Part shown: positions 14,162 to 21,064 of the stretch, one piece after another
How positions within the stretch are numbered: the first letter of the stretch is position 1
How the letters are laid out: the number at the start of each line of letters is the position of its first letter
Source: Syntrophomonadaceae bacterium
GTDB lineage: Bacteria; Bacillota; Dethiobacteria; DTU022
Direction: 5' to 3'
NCBI GenBank assembly: GCA_007130585.1
Contig: SLSE01000151.1
Coordinates: forward strand, 1 to 21,064
DNA: 21,064 nt
Made by a program: the position numbers and the translations under genes
Notes under the pieces: model-generated
What the model was told of the DNA's origin: nothing
Databases searched by the model: none
The model's input: the letters and a program-made list of their open reading frames with translations, nothing else

Positions 14162-14851
14162 ATGCAGAATGATGCCGTAATGATCAAAGATCTGCCCCGT
14201 GAAGAAAGGCCCAGGGAAAAATTGAAAGCGCTCGGAGCAGGCGCCCTGTCAAACGCAGAACTGCTGGCAATACTGCTGCGGGTAGGGAGCAGGAATGAAT
14301 CCGCAGTCCAGATGGCAACCAGGATCCTGGCCCGCAGCGGCGGGCTCAGGAAACTGCCTGATCTTTCGCTGGAAGAACTGCAGGAAAACAGGGGAATCGG
14401 TCCGGATAAGGCTGTTATGATCAAGGCTGCCCTGGAACTCGGCTCCAGGCTGGCGACAATGCCCCGTGATGAAGCGGGCAGCATTACCAGCCCGCGCCAG
14501 GCGGCCGACCTGTTCATGGAAGAACTGCGCTATAAGAAAAAGGAATACTTTAAGATCCTGCTTCTGAACACCAAGAACCATATTATTTCCAGGGAAGAAA
14601 TATCGGTGGGCAGTCTCAGCGCATCTATCGTGCACCCCCGGGAAATTTTTAATCTTCCCCTCCGCAAAAGCGCCGCTTCGATAATTTTGTTTCACAACCA
14701 TCCCAGCGGCGATCCTTCACCGAGCCAGGAAGACCTGGAAGTTACCCGGCGGCTTGCCGATGCAGGGAATATACTGGGTGTAGCTGTACGCGACCATATC
14801 ATTATAGGAGACGGCTGTTTTTTCAGCTTTCGCGAAAAAGGACTTCTTTAG
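14162..14851 (+). CDS. radC: RadC/UPF0758 family JAMM-domain protein
   Basis: RadC-family proteins combine an N-terminal helix-hairpin-helix region with a C-terminal JAB1/MPN metalloprotease-like fold. The name suggests DNA repair, but the molecular function is not settled. The 229-aa product has the N-terminal EERPREKLKALGAGALSNAE, the HhH segment ENRGIGPDKAVMIKAALELG (75-94) and the JAMM metal motif HNHPSGDPSPSQED (178-191), an exact H-x-H-x7-S-x2-D. The ATG at 14162 has AAGGA 11 bases upstream; ATG 14180 is an alternative. In many Firmicutes radC is followed by mreBCD; here a 189-base gap and a radical SAM gene follow. Confidence 0.94.
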   Translation: MQNDAVMIKDLPREERPREKLKALGAGALSNAELLAILLRVGSRNESAVQMATRILARSGGLRKLPDLSLEELQENRGIGPDKAVMIKAALELGSRLATMPRDEAGSITSPRQAADLFMEELRYKKKEYFKILLLNTKNHIISREEISVGSLSASIVHPREIFNLPLRKSAASIILFHNHPSGDPSPSQEDLEVTRRLADAGNILGVAVRDHIIIGDGCFFSFREKGLL

Positions 14852-14915
14852 GAACTCCTTATCAAAGAAGGAATTATATGGTATCATGTACTTGAAGAAA
14901 TAGAACGCATAAAAC

Positions 14916-14944
14916 TTGACAGCGGCAAATATTGATTGTATCAA
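14916..14944 (+). promoter_or_regulatory. Promoter with overlapping palindrome before the radical SAM operon
   Basis: A perfect TTGACA (14916-14921) is followed after 17 bases by TATCAA (14939-14944), a weaker -10. The -10 is part of the inverted repeat TTGAT-TGT-ATCAA (14932-14944), which could be an operator for a dimeric regulator. The RNA start would be near 14951, leaving a leader of about 90 bases before the ATG at 15041. The rest of the 189-base radC to radical SAM gap shows nothing further I can support. Confidence 0.5.
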
Positions 14945-15040
14945 ATAAATTACCGGCCCTGCTACAAGTCCTAACGGGGCATAAGAGTTTATATAAACAG
15001 CTGTTTTCGAGCCTGTTTAAAAAAGTTTATGGAGAATTAA

Positions 15041-16801
15041 ATGTCGGTTGATCTTATGAAATTAAAAGAAATTCTTGCCATGGTCCAAAAACCGGCACGT
15101 TACCTTGGTAACGAGTGGAATGCCTGCTTGAAGGATCATCGTGAGGCAGGCATGCGTATGGTTTTTGCTTTTCCCGATCTTTACGAAGTCGGCATGTCCA
15201 ACCAGGGCTTGAAGATTCTCTACGAAAGTGTTAACAGCAGGCCGGGAATGCTCATGGAAAGAGTTTTTGCCCCTGCCGCCGACATGGAAGATTTAATGCG
15301 TGAAAAGGGATTGCCTCTTTTTGCCCTTGAAAGCCGCGAACCTTTGTCTCGCTTTGATGTTATCGGGTTTTCCCTGCAGTATGAGTTAAGCTATACCAAC
15401 GTGCTGAATATGCTTGACCTGGCCGGTATACCCCTGTACCACCACAAACGCAGTGAAACCGATCCGCTGATTATCGGCGGCGGGCCGTGCTCTTTCAACC
15501 CCGAACCCCTGGCCCCGTTTTTTGACCTGTTCGTCATTGGTGAATCTGAAGAGTTCTTGCCGGTACTGCTTGATACAATGACAGAACTCAGGATGGAAAA
15601 CCCCGGGAAAAAAGAATTGTTAGCCAGGCTATCCGGGCTGGACGGGGTTTACGTTCCTTCTCTTTACGAGCCGGTTTATGATCAGGGGCTACTTGCAGGA
15701 ATGGAAAAGCTTGACCCGCGGGCTCCGGGTACAATCCGCAAACATTATGTCTCCGACCTCGACTGCGCCCCCTATCCCACAGCGCCGGTTGTCCCTTACA
15801 TCCAGACTGTCCATGACAGGGCTGTAGTTGAACTGTTTCGCGGCTGCGGGCGGGGCTGTCGCTTTTGTCAGGCCGGTTATATCTTTCGGCCGGTGCGCAG
15901 GCGGAGCAGTGAAAATATTGTCTCTACGGCCAGGGAGCTAATTGCCGGTACCGGGTACGATGAAATTTCTCTTTCTTCTCTGAGCAGCACAGATTATCCC
16001 GGTCTCGATGCCCTGATCTGCGAACTGGACAATTCCCTTTCCGATGGTCGGGTTAAATGCAGCCTGCCATCCCTGCGCCTTGACTCTTATTCTGTCAGCC
16101 TGGCCGACCGGGTTCACCGGGGCAGGCGCAGCAGCCTGACTTTTGCCCCGGAAGCGGCTACCGAGCGGTTACGGAAGGTAATAAAGAAAAATATTTCCGA
16201 GAAGGATATTTTTACCGCTGTTGCTGATGCTGTTGAAGCAGGCTGGCAGGGTTTTAAGTTTTACTTCATGGTTGGCCTCCCCACGGAAACGGTCGAAGAT
16301 GTGGAGGCAATTGTCAGTTTATGCCGCAGGCTGAGGCAGCACTTTAAACAGCAGGCCGGCCGGGCCCTTAAAATTTCTGTCAGTGTTTCCACTTTTGTTC
16401 CCAAAGCTCACACTCCCTTCCAGTGGGAACCGCAGCTTCCGCTGGCTGAAGTTATTGAGCGCCAGCAGCTTCTGCGCAGGGGTTTTGGAAAAATTGCCGG
16501 TTTCGATTTCAGCTGGCACGAAGCCGGGGCGAGCCTGCTGGAAGCGGTTTTTGCCCGGGGTGACCGGACCCTGGCGCCCCTGCTGGAACGGGCCTGGCAG
16601 CTCGGCTGCCGCTTTGACGGCTGGTCTGAACACTTTTCGTTTGATCTCTGGCAGAAAGCGTTCCGGGAACTTGAAATCGAGCCGGGCCGGTATGCTTACA
16701 GGCGCTTTAATTATGATGATTACCTGCCCTGGGACCACCTGGACTGCGGAGTGGACAAAGAATTACTCATTCGGGAACACCGTGAAGCGCTGGCACGGTA
16801 A
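15041..16801 (+). CDS. TIGR03960 family B12-binding-like radical SAM protein
   Basis: This 586-aa cytoplasmic protein has an N-terminal domain of the B12-binding type (about 20-200; FAFPDLYEVGMSNQGLK, FDVIGFSLQYELSYTN, IIGGGPCSFNPEPLAPFFD) but no obvious D-x-H-x-x-G cobalamin motif. A radical SAM core follows, with the cluster motif CGRGCRFC (Cys269, 273, 276). LTFAPEAATERLRKVIKKN and FYFMVGLPTETVEDVE are typical later core motifs. The reaction is not known; neighbours in many genomes suggest RNA or ribosome modification. TIGR03960 is often fused to TIGR03936; here the partner is the next gene, 20 bases downstream. ATG 15041 has GGAGA close upstream. Confidence 0.9.
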   Translation: MSVDLMKLKEILAMVQKPARYLGNEWNACLKDHREAGMRMVFAFPDLYEVGMSNQGLKILYESVNSRPGMLMERVFAPAADMEDLMREKGLPLFALESREPLSRFDVIGFSLQYELSYTNVLNMLDLAGIPLYHHKRSETDPLIIGGGPCSFNPEPLAPFFDLFVIGESEEFLPVLLDTMTELRMENPGKKELLARLSGLDGVYVPSLYEPVYDQGLLAGMEKLDPRAPGTIRKHYVSDLDCAPYPTAPVVPYIQTVHDRAVVELFRGCGRGCRFCQAGYIFRPVRRRSSENIVSTARELIAGTGYDEISLSSLSSTDYPGLDALICELDNSLSDGRVKCSLPSLRLDSYSVSLADRVHRGRRSSLTFAPEAATERLRKVIKKNISEKDIFTAVADAVEAGWQGFKFYFMVGLPTETVEDVEAIVSLCRRLRQHFKQQAGRALKISVSVSTFVPKAHTPFQWEPQLPLAEVIERQQLLRRGFGKIAGFDFSWHEAGASLLEAVFARGDRTLAPLLERAWQLGCRFDGWSEHFSFDLWQKAFRELEIEPGRYAYRRFNYDDYLPWDHLDCGVDKELLIREHREALAR

Positions 16802-16821
16802 CCTGTTGGGAGGCACGGTTC

Positions 16822-17535
16822 ATGGAAAGGCTTTGCTTTAGTTTTGCCCGCACAATGCCTTTGGCCTATATCTCGCACCTGGATATGATGCGGCTTTTCC
16901 TGCGGGCTCTGCGCAGGAGTAATCTGCCGCTGGCATACAGCCAGGGTTATAATCCTCACCCGCGCTTAACACTGGCCCTGCCCCTTCCGGTCGGGGTTAC
17001 CGCCTCCGAAGAACTGGGCGAGATATTCTTTGCAGAAGCGGTGAGCCCGGAAGATTTTATCAGCATTCTTGGTTCGCAGCTTCCTGCTTCCCTGGAACTT
17101 ACCGGAGCCGGCCGGTTAAGCCCGGAATCAACTTCGCTGGCAGCCCGGGTCTGCGCCGCGCTGTACCGGGTATTTGTAAGTGATGAACCTGATCGCGGTA
17201 CGCAGTACCTATTACTGCGTGGCGCCCTGGATAAGCTGATGAGTCGGGAAGAAATTTTAATGGAACGCAAGTCGAAAAAGAAAAAAATTACTTTCATAAA
17301 TGTCCGCCCTTATATTCTCAAGGCGGAAATAATATACAAGGAGGGCAGGCCGCTTGAATTAAGCCTGCTCTTAAAGGCAGGTAGCAGCGGAGGGGTTTCT
17401 CCATTTTTTATTATTGAACAACTGAAAATGGAAGCAGGCTCCGGCTTAATGGATGCAAGCAGCTGGCACGTTCACCGGGAAAAATTATATACCGGGCAAA
17501 ACGGCTCCCTGCAGCCTTTGCCTGAAAGGATGTGA
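16822..17535 (+). CDS. TIGR03936 family radical SAM-associated protein (DUF2344)
   Basis: The 237-aa protein matches the DUF2344 family. The N-terminal stretch shows the typical AYISHLDMMRLFLRALRRS followed by LPLAYSQGYNPHPRLTLALP. It works with the TIGR03960 radical SAM enzyme, either fused or as a neighbour, but its exact task is unknown; substrate binding is a reasonable inference. The middle contains a basic RKSKKKK segment (about 151-157), which fits RNA contact. The ATG at 16822 has GGGAGG 9 bases upstream. It ends 8 bases before the ribonuclease gene, so the three genes form one operon. Confidence 0.88.
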   Translation: MERLCFSFARTMPLAYISHLDMMRLFLRALRRSNLPLAYSQGYNPHPRLTLALPLPVGVTASEELGEIFFAEAVSPEDFISILGSQLPASLELTGAGRLSPESTSLAARVCAALYRVFVSDEPDRGTQYLLLRGALDKLMSREEILMERKSKKKKITFINVRPYILKAEIIYKEGRPLELSLLLKAGSSGGVSPFFIIEQLKMEAGSGLMDASSWHVHREKLYTGQNGSLQPLPERM

Positions 17536-17543
17536 GCTGATCG

Positions 17544-19226
17544 ATGGATAAGAAAATAATTGTAAACTGTGATAACAGGGCCACGCGTGTTGCACTGCTT
17601 GAAAAAGGGAAACTGGTTGAACTTGATATTGAACGTCCTCTTCAGCAGCGAGTGGTGGGAAACCTGTACAAGGGAACGGTGGCAAATGTTTTGCCTGGTA
17701 TGCAGGCCGCATTTGTCGATATTGGTTTAGAAAAGAATGCTTTTCTTTACGTAGATGACATTTTTACCGACTGGGAAGAAGAAAGCCCGCCTCCGGCCCG
17801 CAGGCCGATAGAAAAGCTATTGAAAGTCGGCGAAGATATCATGGTTCAGGTTATAAAGGAACCATACGGAAGCAAGGGGGCCCGGGTGACCGGACAGATA
17901 ACTATACCCGGACGTTACCTGGTCCTGGTTCCCGGAGCTGAATATATTGGTGTTTCAAAAAGAATCGAGGGTCAATCTGAACGGGACCGCCTGCGCCGGG
18001 AAGTAGAAAAAATGAAGCACCCGGATTTAGGGCTGATTGTCAGGACTGTAGCCGAAGGGGTCGAGTCTGAAGTGATGAAGCAGGATCTGCAGTTCCTGGT
18101 CCAGCTGTGGAACCGTATTTCAACCCGCTTTGAGCAAAAAACGGCTCCGGCAATTCTCTACCAGGATCTGTCCCTGACCTGCCGTATTGCCCGCGACCTC
18201 TTCGTGGAGGAATTCAGCAGCTTTCTGATCGACAACGAGCATGAATATGAGAAGGTAAGGGAAATTGTTGATTATATCTCTCCTCACCTGAAGCCCAAAG
18301 TGAAACTTTATCGTGAAAAAGAACCCATTTTTGAACGTTATGGCGTAGAGGTGGAACTGGAAAAAGCCCTGGCCCGCCAGGTCTGGCTGAAAAGCGGGGG
18401 ATACCTGGTTTTTGACGAGGCCGAAGCTTTAACGGTTGTCGACGTAAACACTGGCCGCTATATCGGACGTCGCAACCTGGCCGATACAATACTGAAGACC
18501 AACCTTGAAGCGGCGGAAGAAATCGCCCGCCAGGTACGGCTGCGCGATATCGGTGGAATTATCATCGTTGACTTTATTGACATGAGCATAGAAGATCATC
18601 GCCGTAAGGTTATTGATAAGCTCAATGCTTCTATTAAAAATGACCGCACCAAGACCTATGTTCTCGGTCTGACCAATTTAGGCCTGGTGGAAATGACCAG
18701 GAAGAAGGTACGCCAGGACCTTTCCGAGTACCTGCAGCAGCCCTGTCCTTATTGTGGCGGATCCGGAAGGGTCCTCACTCCGCTGGTGGTCAGCACGCGA
18801 ATTGAAAGCGACTTGAAAGCTGAGCTGAAAAATGAAAAAAGCAAGGCTGTCCTGGTCGAAATGCACCACGAAGTTGCCGCTATCATCATCGGCAGCGGCG
18901 GGGGCAACCTAAAAAAACTGGAAGAAGAACTAAAGAGAAATATATTTATCCGGGGAGCAGAAGATATTCACATTGAACATTACCGTATTGTAGCCCGCGG
19001 GAGCCAGAAACAAATCCAGGCCCTGGCGCTGCCGGTAAAGGTCGGAGAAGTCCTGGAACTGACCATCGAAGAACCTCATTCAACCAATCCCAATCACGGT
19101 ATAGCCCGTATCCAGGGCTTTGTCATTAACGTTGAAGGGGCCGGCGAAAAGGTTGGTCAGAAAATTAAAGTGGAAATCAAAGATGTTAACCGTACCTTTG
19201 CCCGGGCGGTATTGAAAAAACGCTAG
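17544..19226 (+). CDS. rng: Ribonuclease G/E family endoribonuclease with C-terminal TRAM domain
   Basis: Rne/Rng enzymes cleave single-stranded RNA near 5' ends and mature rRNA and mRNA. The 560-aa protein has an S1 domain (about 36-120; GNLYKGTVANVLPGMQAAF), a 5'-sensor/RNase H-like region and the DNase I-like catalytic region, with Asp300 in VVDVNTGRYIG and Asp343 in IIIVDFIDM as the likely Mg2+ ligands. CPYC (401-404) is the zinc link for dimerisation. The last 60 residues (about 498-558; VGEVLELTIEE, HGIARIQGFVINVEGAG) look like a TRAM RNA-binding domain, which E. coli RNase G lacks. The ATG at 17544 has AAAGGA 13 bases upstream, a slightly long spacer. In related genomes rplU usually follows; here the convergent tup genes do. 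Confidence 0.93.
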   Translation: MDKKIIVNCDNRATRVALLEKGKLVELDIERPLQQRVVGNLYKGTVANVLPGMQAAFVDIGLEKNAFLYVDDIFTDWEEESPPPARRPIEKLLKVGEDIMVQVIKEPYGSKGARVTGQITIPGRYLVLVPGAEYIGVSKRIEGQSERDRLRREVEKMKHPDLGLIVRTVAEGVESEVMKQDLQFLVQLWNRISTRFEQKTAPAILYQDLSLTCRIARDLFVEEFSSFLIDNEHEYEKVREIVDYISPHLKPKVKLYREKEPIFERYGVEVELEKALARQVWLKSGGYLVFDEAEALTVVDVNTGRYIGRRNLADTILKTNLEAAEEIARQVRLRDIGGIIIVDFIDMSIEDHRRKVIDKLNASIKNDRTKTYVLGLTNLGLVEMTRKKVRQDLSEYLQQPCPYCGGSGRVLTPLVVSTRIESDLKAELKNEKSKAVLVEMHHEVAAIIIGSGGGNLKKLEEELKRNIFIRGAEDIHIEHYRIVARGSQKQIQALALPVKVGEVLELTIEEPHSTNPNHGIARIQGFVINVEGAGEKVGQKIKVEIKDVNRTFARAVLKKR

Positions 19227-19272
19227 CAGACAGCAAAATATTTATTTAAATTATGGAGCAAGAAAAAAATTC

Positions 19273-19308
19273 AAAAAAACATAAAAGGGGCGGGGCTGCA
19301 GCCCCGCC
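19273..19308 (-). terminator. Intrinsic terminator of the tup operon
   Basis: GGCGGGGCTGCAGCCCCGCC (19289-19308) is a perfect 20-base palindrome: an 8-bp G+C stem around TGCA. Read on the minus strand it is followed by CCTTTTATGTTTTTTT, the U-tract of a rho-independent terminator, 20 bases after the tupC stop. On the plus strand no T-run follows, so it should not end rng transcription efficiently. Confidence 0.75.
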
Positions 19309-19327
19309 GAGAGGTGGATTATAAACG

Positions 19328-20068
19328 CTAGTAAATCATTCGCCCTTCCACATAGAGGCGGGTTTTTTCCTGGTCGGGGTTGGTAAAGATTTTTTCAGCT
19401 GATCCCATTTCCACTATATTACCTTTATCTAAAAAGATCACCTCATCGGCAATGCGCCGGGCCTGGAAAACGTTGTGAGTAACCATAACAACTGTCATAT
19501 GCCTCTCCCTGCTGAGCCCCGTAATCATATTTTCTATTATTTCTATATTGCGGGGATCAAGATTGGCTGTCGGTTCATCTAACAATAAAAGTTTCGGATC
19601 AAAAGCGACAGCTCTGGCAATAGCTACCCGCTGAGCTTCACCGCCTGAGAGTGTATCGGCGCGGCGGTGTGCCAGGTGCTCCATACCTACCTGTTCGAGT
19701 AAAGGGCCAACTTTAAGTTCTATCTGTTTGTGACTGTAGTTTCGGGCTCTTAAACCGTAAGCCACGTTATTCCAGACACTGTCCCGGAAAAGAAGGGTTT
19801 TTTGAAAAACCAGGGCCATTTTCCGCTGCAGGGTGAGGCGGGCAGTGCCGTTTAATGGAGCCGGTATTCCGTGGAAGTAAAGTGAACCGCTGTCGGGAGG
19901 AGTTAACAGGTTAATGATCCTGAGCAGGGTGCTTTTCCCTGCGCCGCTTGGACCGATCAGGCCGTATATTTGTCCCTTTTTAAGAGCCAGGGATGCGATG
20001 TTAAGCACTTCATGATCATACTTTTTCCTGATCCCTTTTAATTTAACCAGCGCCTGTTGATCAGTCAC
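19328..20068 (-). CDS. tupC: Tungstate ABC transporter ATP-binding protein
   Basis: TupC is the cytoplasmic ATPase of the tungstate importer. The 246-aa protein has Walker A GPSGAGKST (39-47), Q-loop Gln89 in VFQKTLLF, signature LSGGEAQRVAIARA (140-153), Walker B LLLLDEPTANLD (160-171) and the H-loop His198 in VTHNVF. VFQKTLLFRDSVWNNVAYGL is the usual TupC/WtpC-like stretch. The assignment to tungstate rests on the TupB and TupA neighbours. I chose GTG 20068 rather than the longer reading from 20113: it overlaps the tupB stop by only 8 bases, is preceded by GAGAGGGGGCGG, and gives the normal family N-terminus. Confidence 0.92.
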   Translation of the reverse strand: MTDQQALVKLKGIRKKYDHEVLNIASLALKKGQIYGLIGPSGAGKSTLLRIINLLTPPDSGSLYFHGIPAPLNGTARLTLQRKMALVFQKTLLFRDSVWNNVAYGLRARNYSHKQIELKVGPLLEQVGMEHLAHRRADTLSGGEAQRVAIARAVAFDPKLLLLDEPTANLDPRNIEIIENMITGLSRERHMTVVMVTHNVFQARRIADEVIFLDKGNIVEMGSAEKIFTNPDQEKTRLYVEGRMIY

Positions 20069-20762
20069 TGCTTCCGCCCCCTCTCTGAATGTTGTATAAA
20101 AACGAGTTGACAATAAAGGATAGAAGCAGGAGTATTATCCCCAGCCCGATGGCCAGTTCGAAATTGCCCTGTCGTGTTTCCAGGACTATAGCCGTAGTCA
20201 TAACCCTGGTCTGTCCTTCAATGTTGCCACCTACGATCATTACAGCCCCGACCTCGGCTATAATTCTGCCGAAACCGGTAATTATTGCTCCCAGGATAGA
20301 AATCCGGGATTCCTTAATAATAGTCCAGGTAACGAGCCCCTGGCCTGCGCCAAGTGACCGGGCTGTTTCAACAACAGCTGTACCTTTAGAGCGGACTCCG
20401 ACCATGGTCAGCCCGGCAATGATCGGTGTGGCCAGAGTTACCTGGGCAATGATCATCGCTGTAGGGGTATAGATCAAACCCAGGACCCCAAAAGGTCCCA
20501 TTCTTGAAATCAGCAGGTAGATAAGCAGCCCTGCTACCACGGGAGGTGTGCCCATAAAGGTGAAAATCAGCTTGTTGACCAGGCGGGTTTTCTTCTCCGC
20601 TTTTAAACCCAGCAGGGTGCCCAGCGGAACGCCGATAAAGGTGCTGATGATTATTGCCAACCCGGAAATGCGCAGGGACAGGAAAACGATCCTGAGCAAA
20701 CCTTCATCCAGGGAGATAATTAAACGGAAAGCTTCAATAATACCTTCGCCAAGCTGTGACAT
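20061..20762 (-). CDS. tupB: Tungstate ABC transporter permease
   Basis: The 233-aa membrane protein has about five or six helices and belongs to the TupB family of permeases. TFMGTPPVVAGLLIYLL (68-84), ATPIIAGLTMVGVR (111-124), ETARSLGAG (132-140) and FGRIIAEVGAVMIVGGNI (164-181) are characteristic, the third being the EAA-type loop that docks with the ATPase. The ATG at 20762 follows a strong AGGAGG. It ends inside the start region of tupC and lies 56 bases after tupA, so one transcript should cover all three. The family imports tungstate with high selectivity, presumably here for tungsten-containing formate dehydrogenase or aldehyde:ferredoxin oxidoreductase. Confidence 0.93.
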   Translation of the reverse strand: MSQLGEGIIEAFRLIISLDEGLLRIVFLSLRISGLAIIISTFIGVPLGTLLGLKAEKKTRLVNKLIFTFMGTPPVVAGLLIYLLISRMGPFGVLGLIYTPTAMIIAQVTLATPIIAGLTMVGVRSKGTAVVETARSLGAGQGLVTWTIIKESRISILGAIITGFGRIIAEVGAVMIVGGNIEGQTRVMTTAIVLETRQGNFELAIGLGIILLLLSFIVNSFLYNIQRGGGSSD

Positions 20763-20818
20763 AAACCAACCTCCTATTAAAAACCGGTAAGCCCCCGGGT
20801 TCTATTTCTGCAGAACTG

Positions 20819-21064
20819 TCATTGCCGTTCAATCGGTAAAAAAATGGCTGTCCCGTTTATCTGGTATGATTTTATTAATTCACGTCCCCGGGGCGATGTC
20901 AGAAAATGTATGTACTCCATGGCATCATCAAACCTGACGTGAGGATGCAGGTCAGGGTTTACAGCCATTACCCCGTAATAATTATAGAGAAGTGGATCTT
21001 CTTCGTACAGGATCTCAAGTTCCAGACCTGTTTTCAAAGCCTCATATGTGCCCCTGTCGGTTAA
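20819..21064 (-). CDS. tupA: Tungstate-binding protein, C-terminal part (5' end outside window)
   Basis: This is the 3' end (81 residues plus stop) of the extracytoplasmic solute-binding protein of the importer. The frame is open to the window edge, so an internal TTG at 21037 is not a real start. LTDRGTYEALKTGLELEILYE, DPLLYNYYGVMAVNP and IHFLTSPRGRELI match the C-terminal lobe of TupA-type proteins. The N-terminal signal peptide and the oxyanion-binding Thr/Ser motif are outside the window. The 56-base gap to tupB holds the tupB SD and no visible terminator. Confidence 0.9.
   Translation of the reverse strand, partial: LTDRGTYEALKTGLELEILYEEDPLLYNYYGVMAVNPDLHPHVRFDDAMEYIHFLTSPRGRELIKSYQINGTAIFLPIERQ

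Noticed and set aside
14853..14875. Terminator after radC (AACTCCTT/AAGGAATT)
   Set aside because: The stem has a mismatch, is A+T-rich and has no T-run after it.
20069..20113. Longer tupC starting at 20113
   Set aside because: It would overlap tupB by more than 50 bases and add residues unlike ABC ATPase N-termini; GTG 20068 has a good SD.

Overview
This is about 21 kb from an anaerobic bacterium, most likely a Firmicute of the Clostridia or a related deep class. The evidence is the rnfCDGEAB order, the tungstate importer TupABC, the Maf-RadC and radical SAM/RNase G gene sets, strong Shine-Dalgarno sites and frequent GTG/TTG starts. The genus cannot be read from the sequence alone. The window enters inside rnfC and leaves inside tupA.

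Region 1 (1-4806, + strand) is an Rnf operon: rnfC (3' end only), rnfD, rnfG, rnfE, rnfA, rnfB. The encoded membrane complex couples electron transfer between reduced ferredoxin and NAD to Na+ or H+ export. Its RnfG is about twice the usual length, because two extra tandem FMN-binding domains follow the normal one and each has its own flavin-acceptor threonine.

Region 2 (4807-12913, + strand) starts with a 227-base non-coding leader, followed by a ten-gene Mrp-type antiporter module. Its order (E, F, G, MbhD-like, MbhE-like, B, C, D) matches the membrane arm of the membrane-bound hydrogenase Mbh, and no hydrogenase genes are present. Two more antiporter subunits follow. The last (759 aa) ends in five 25-residue repeats and a final membrane helix, and may be the counterpart of the NuoL/MrpA lateral-helix subunit. 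There is a good promoter inside the cluster, before the second antiporter gene. Seven of the ten genes do not start with ATG, and mrpB has no ATG, GTG or TTG at any plausible start.

Region 3 (12927-19226, + strand) is mostly housekeeping: a Gx-family membrane protein, maf, radC, the radical SAM protein TIGR03960 with its separate TIGR03936/DUF2344 partner, and a Rne/Rng-family ribonuclease with a C-terminal TRAM domain. In many Firmicutes mreBCD-minCD lies between radC and the radical SAM genes, and rplU follows the ribonuclease. Neither is present here, so this looks like a rearranged version of that locus.

Region 4 (19273-21064, - strand) is tupC, tupB and the 3' part of tupA, an ABC importer for tungstate, convergent with the ribonuclease gene and ended by a G+C-rich intrinsic terminator.

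Taken together, the window suggests low-potential ferredoxin metabolism. Tungstate would supply tungsten enzymes (formate dehydrogenase or aldehyde:ferredoxin oxidoreductase, not seen here), Rnf would turn ferredoxin electrons into an ion gradient, and the Mrp/Mbh-like complex could interconvert Na+ and H+ gradients. That functional link is inference from gene neighbourhood.
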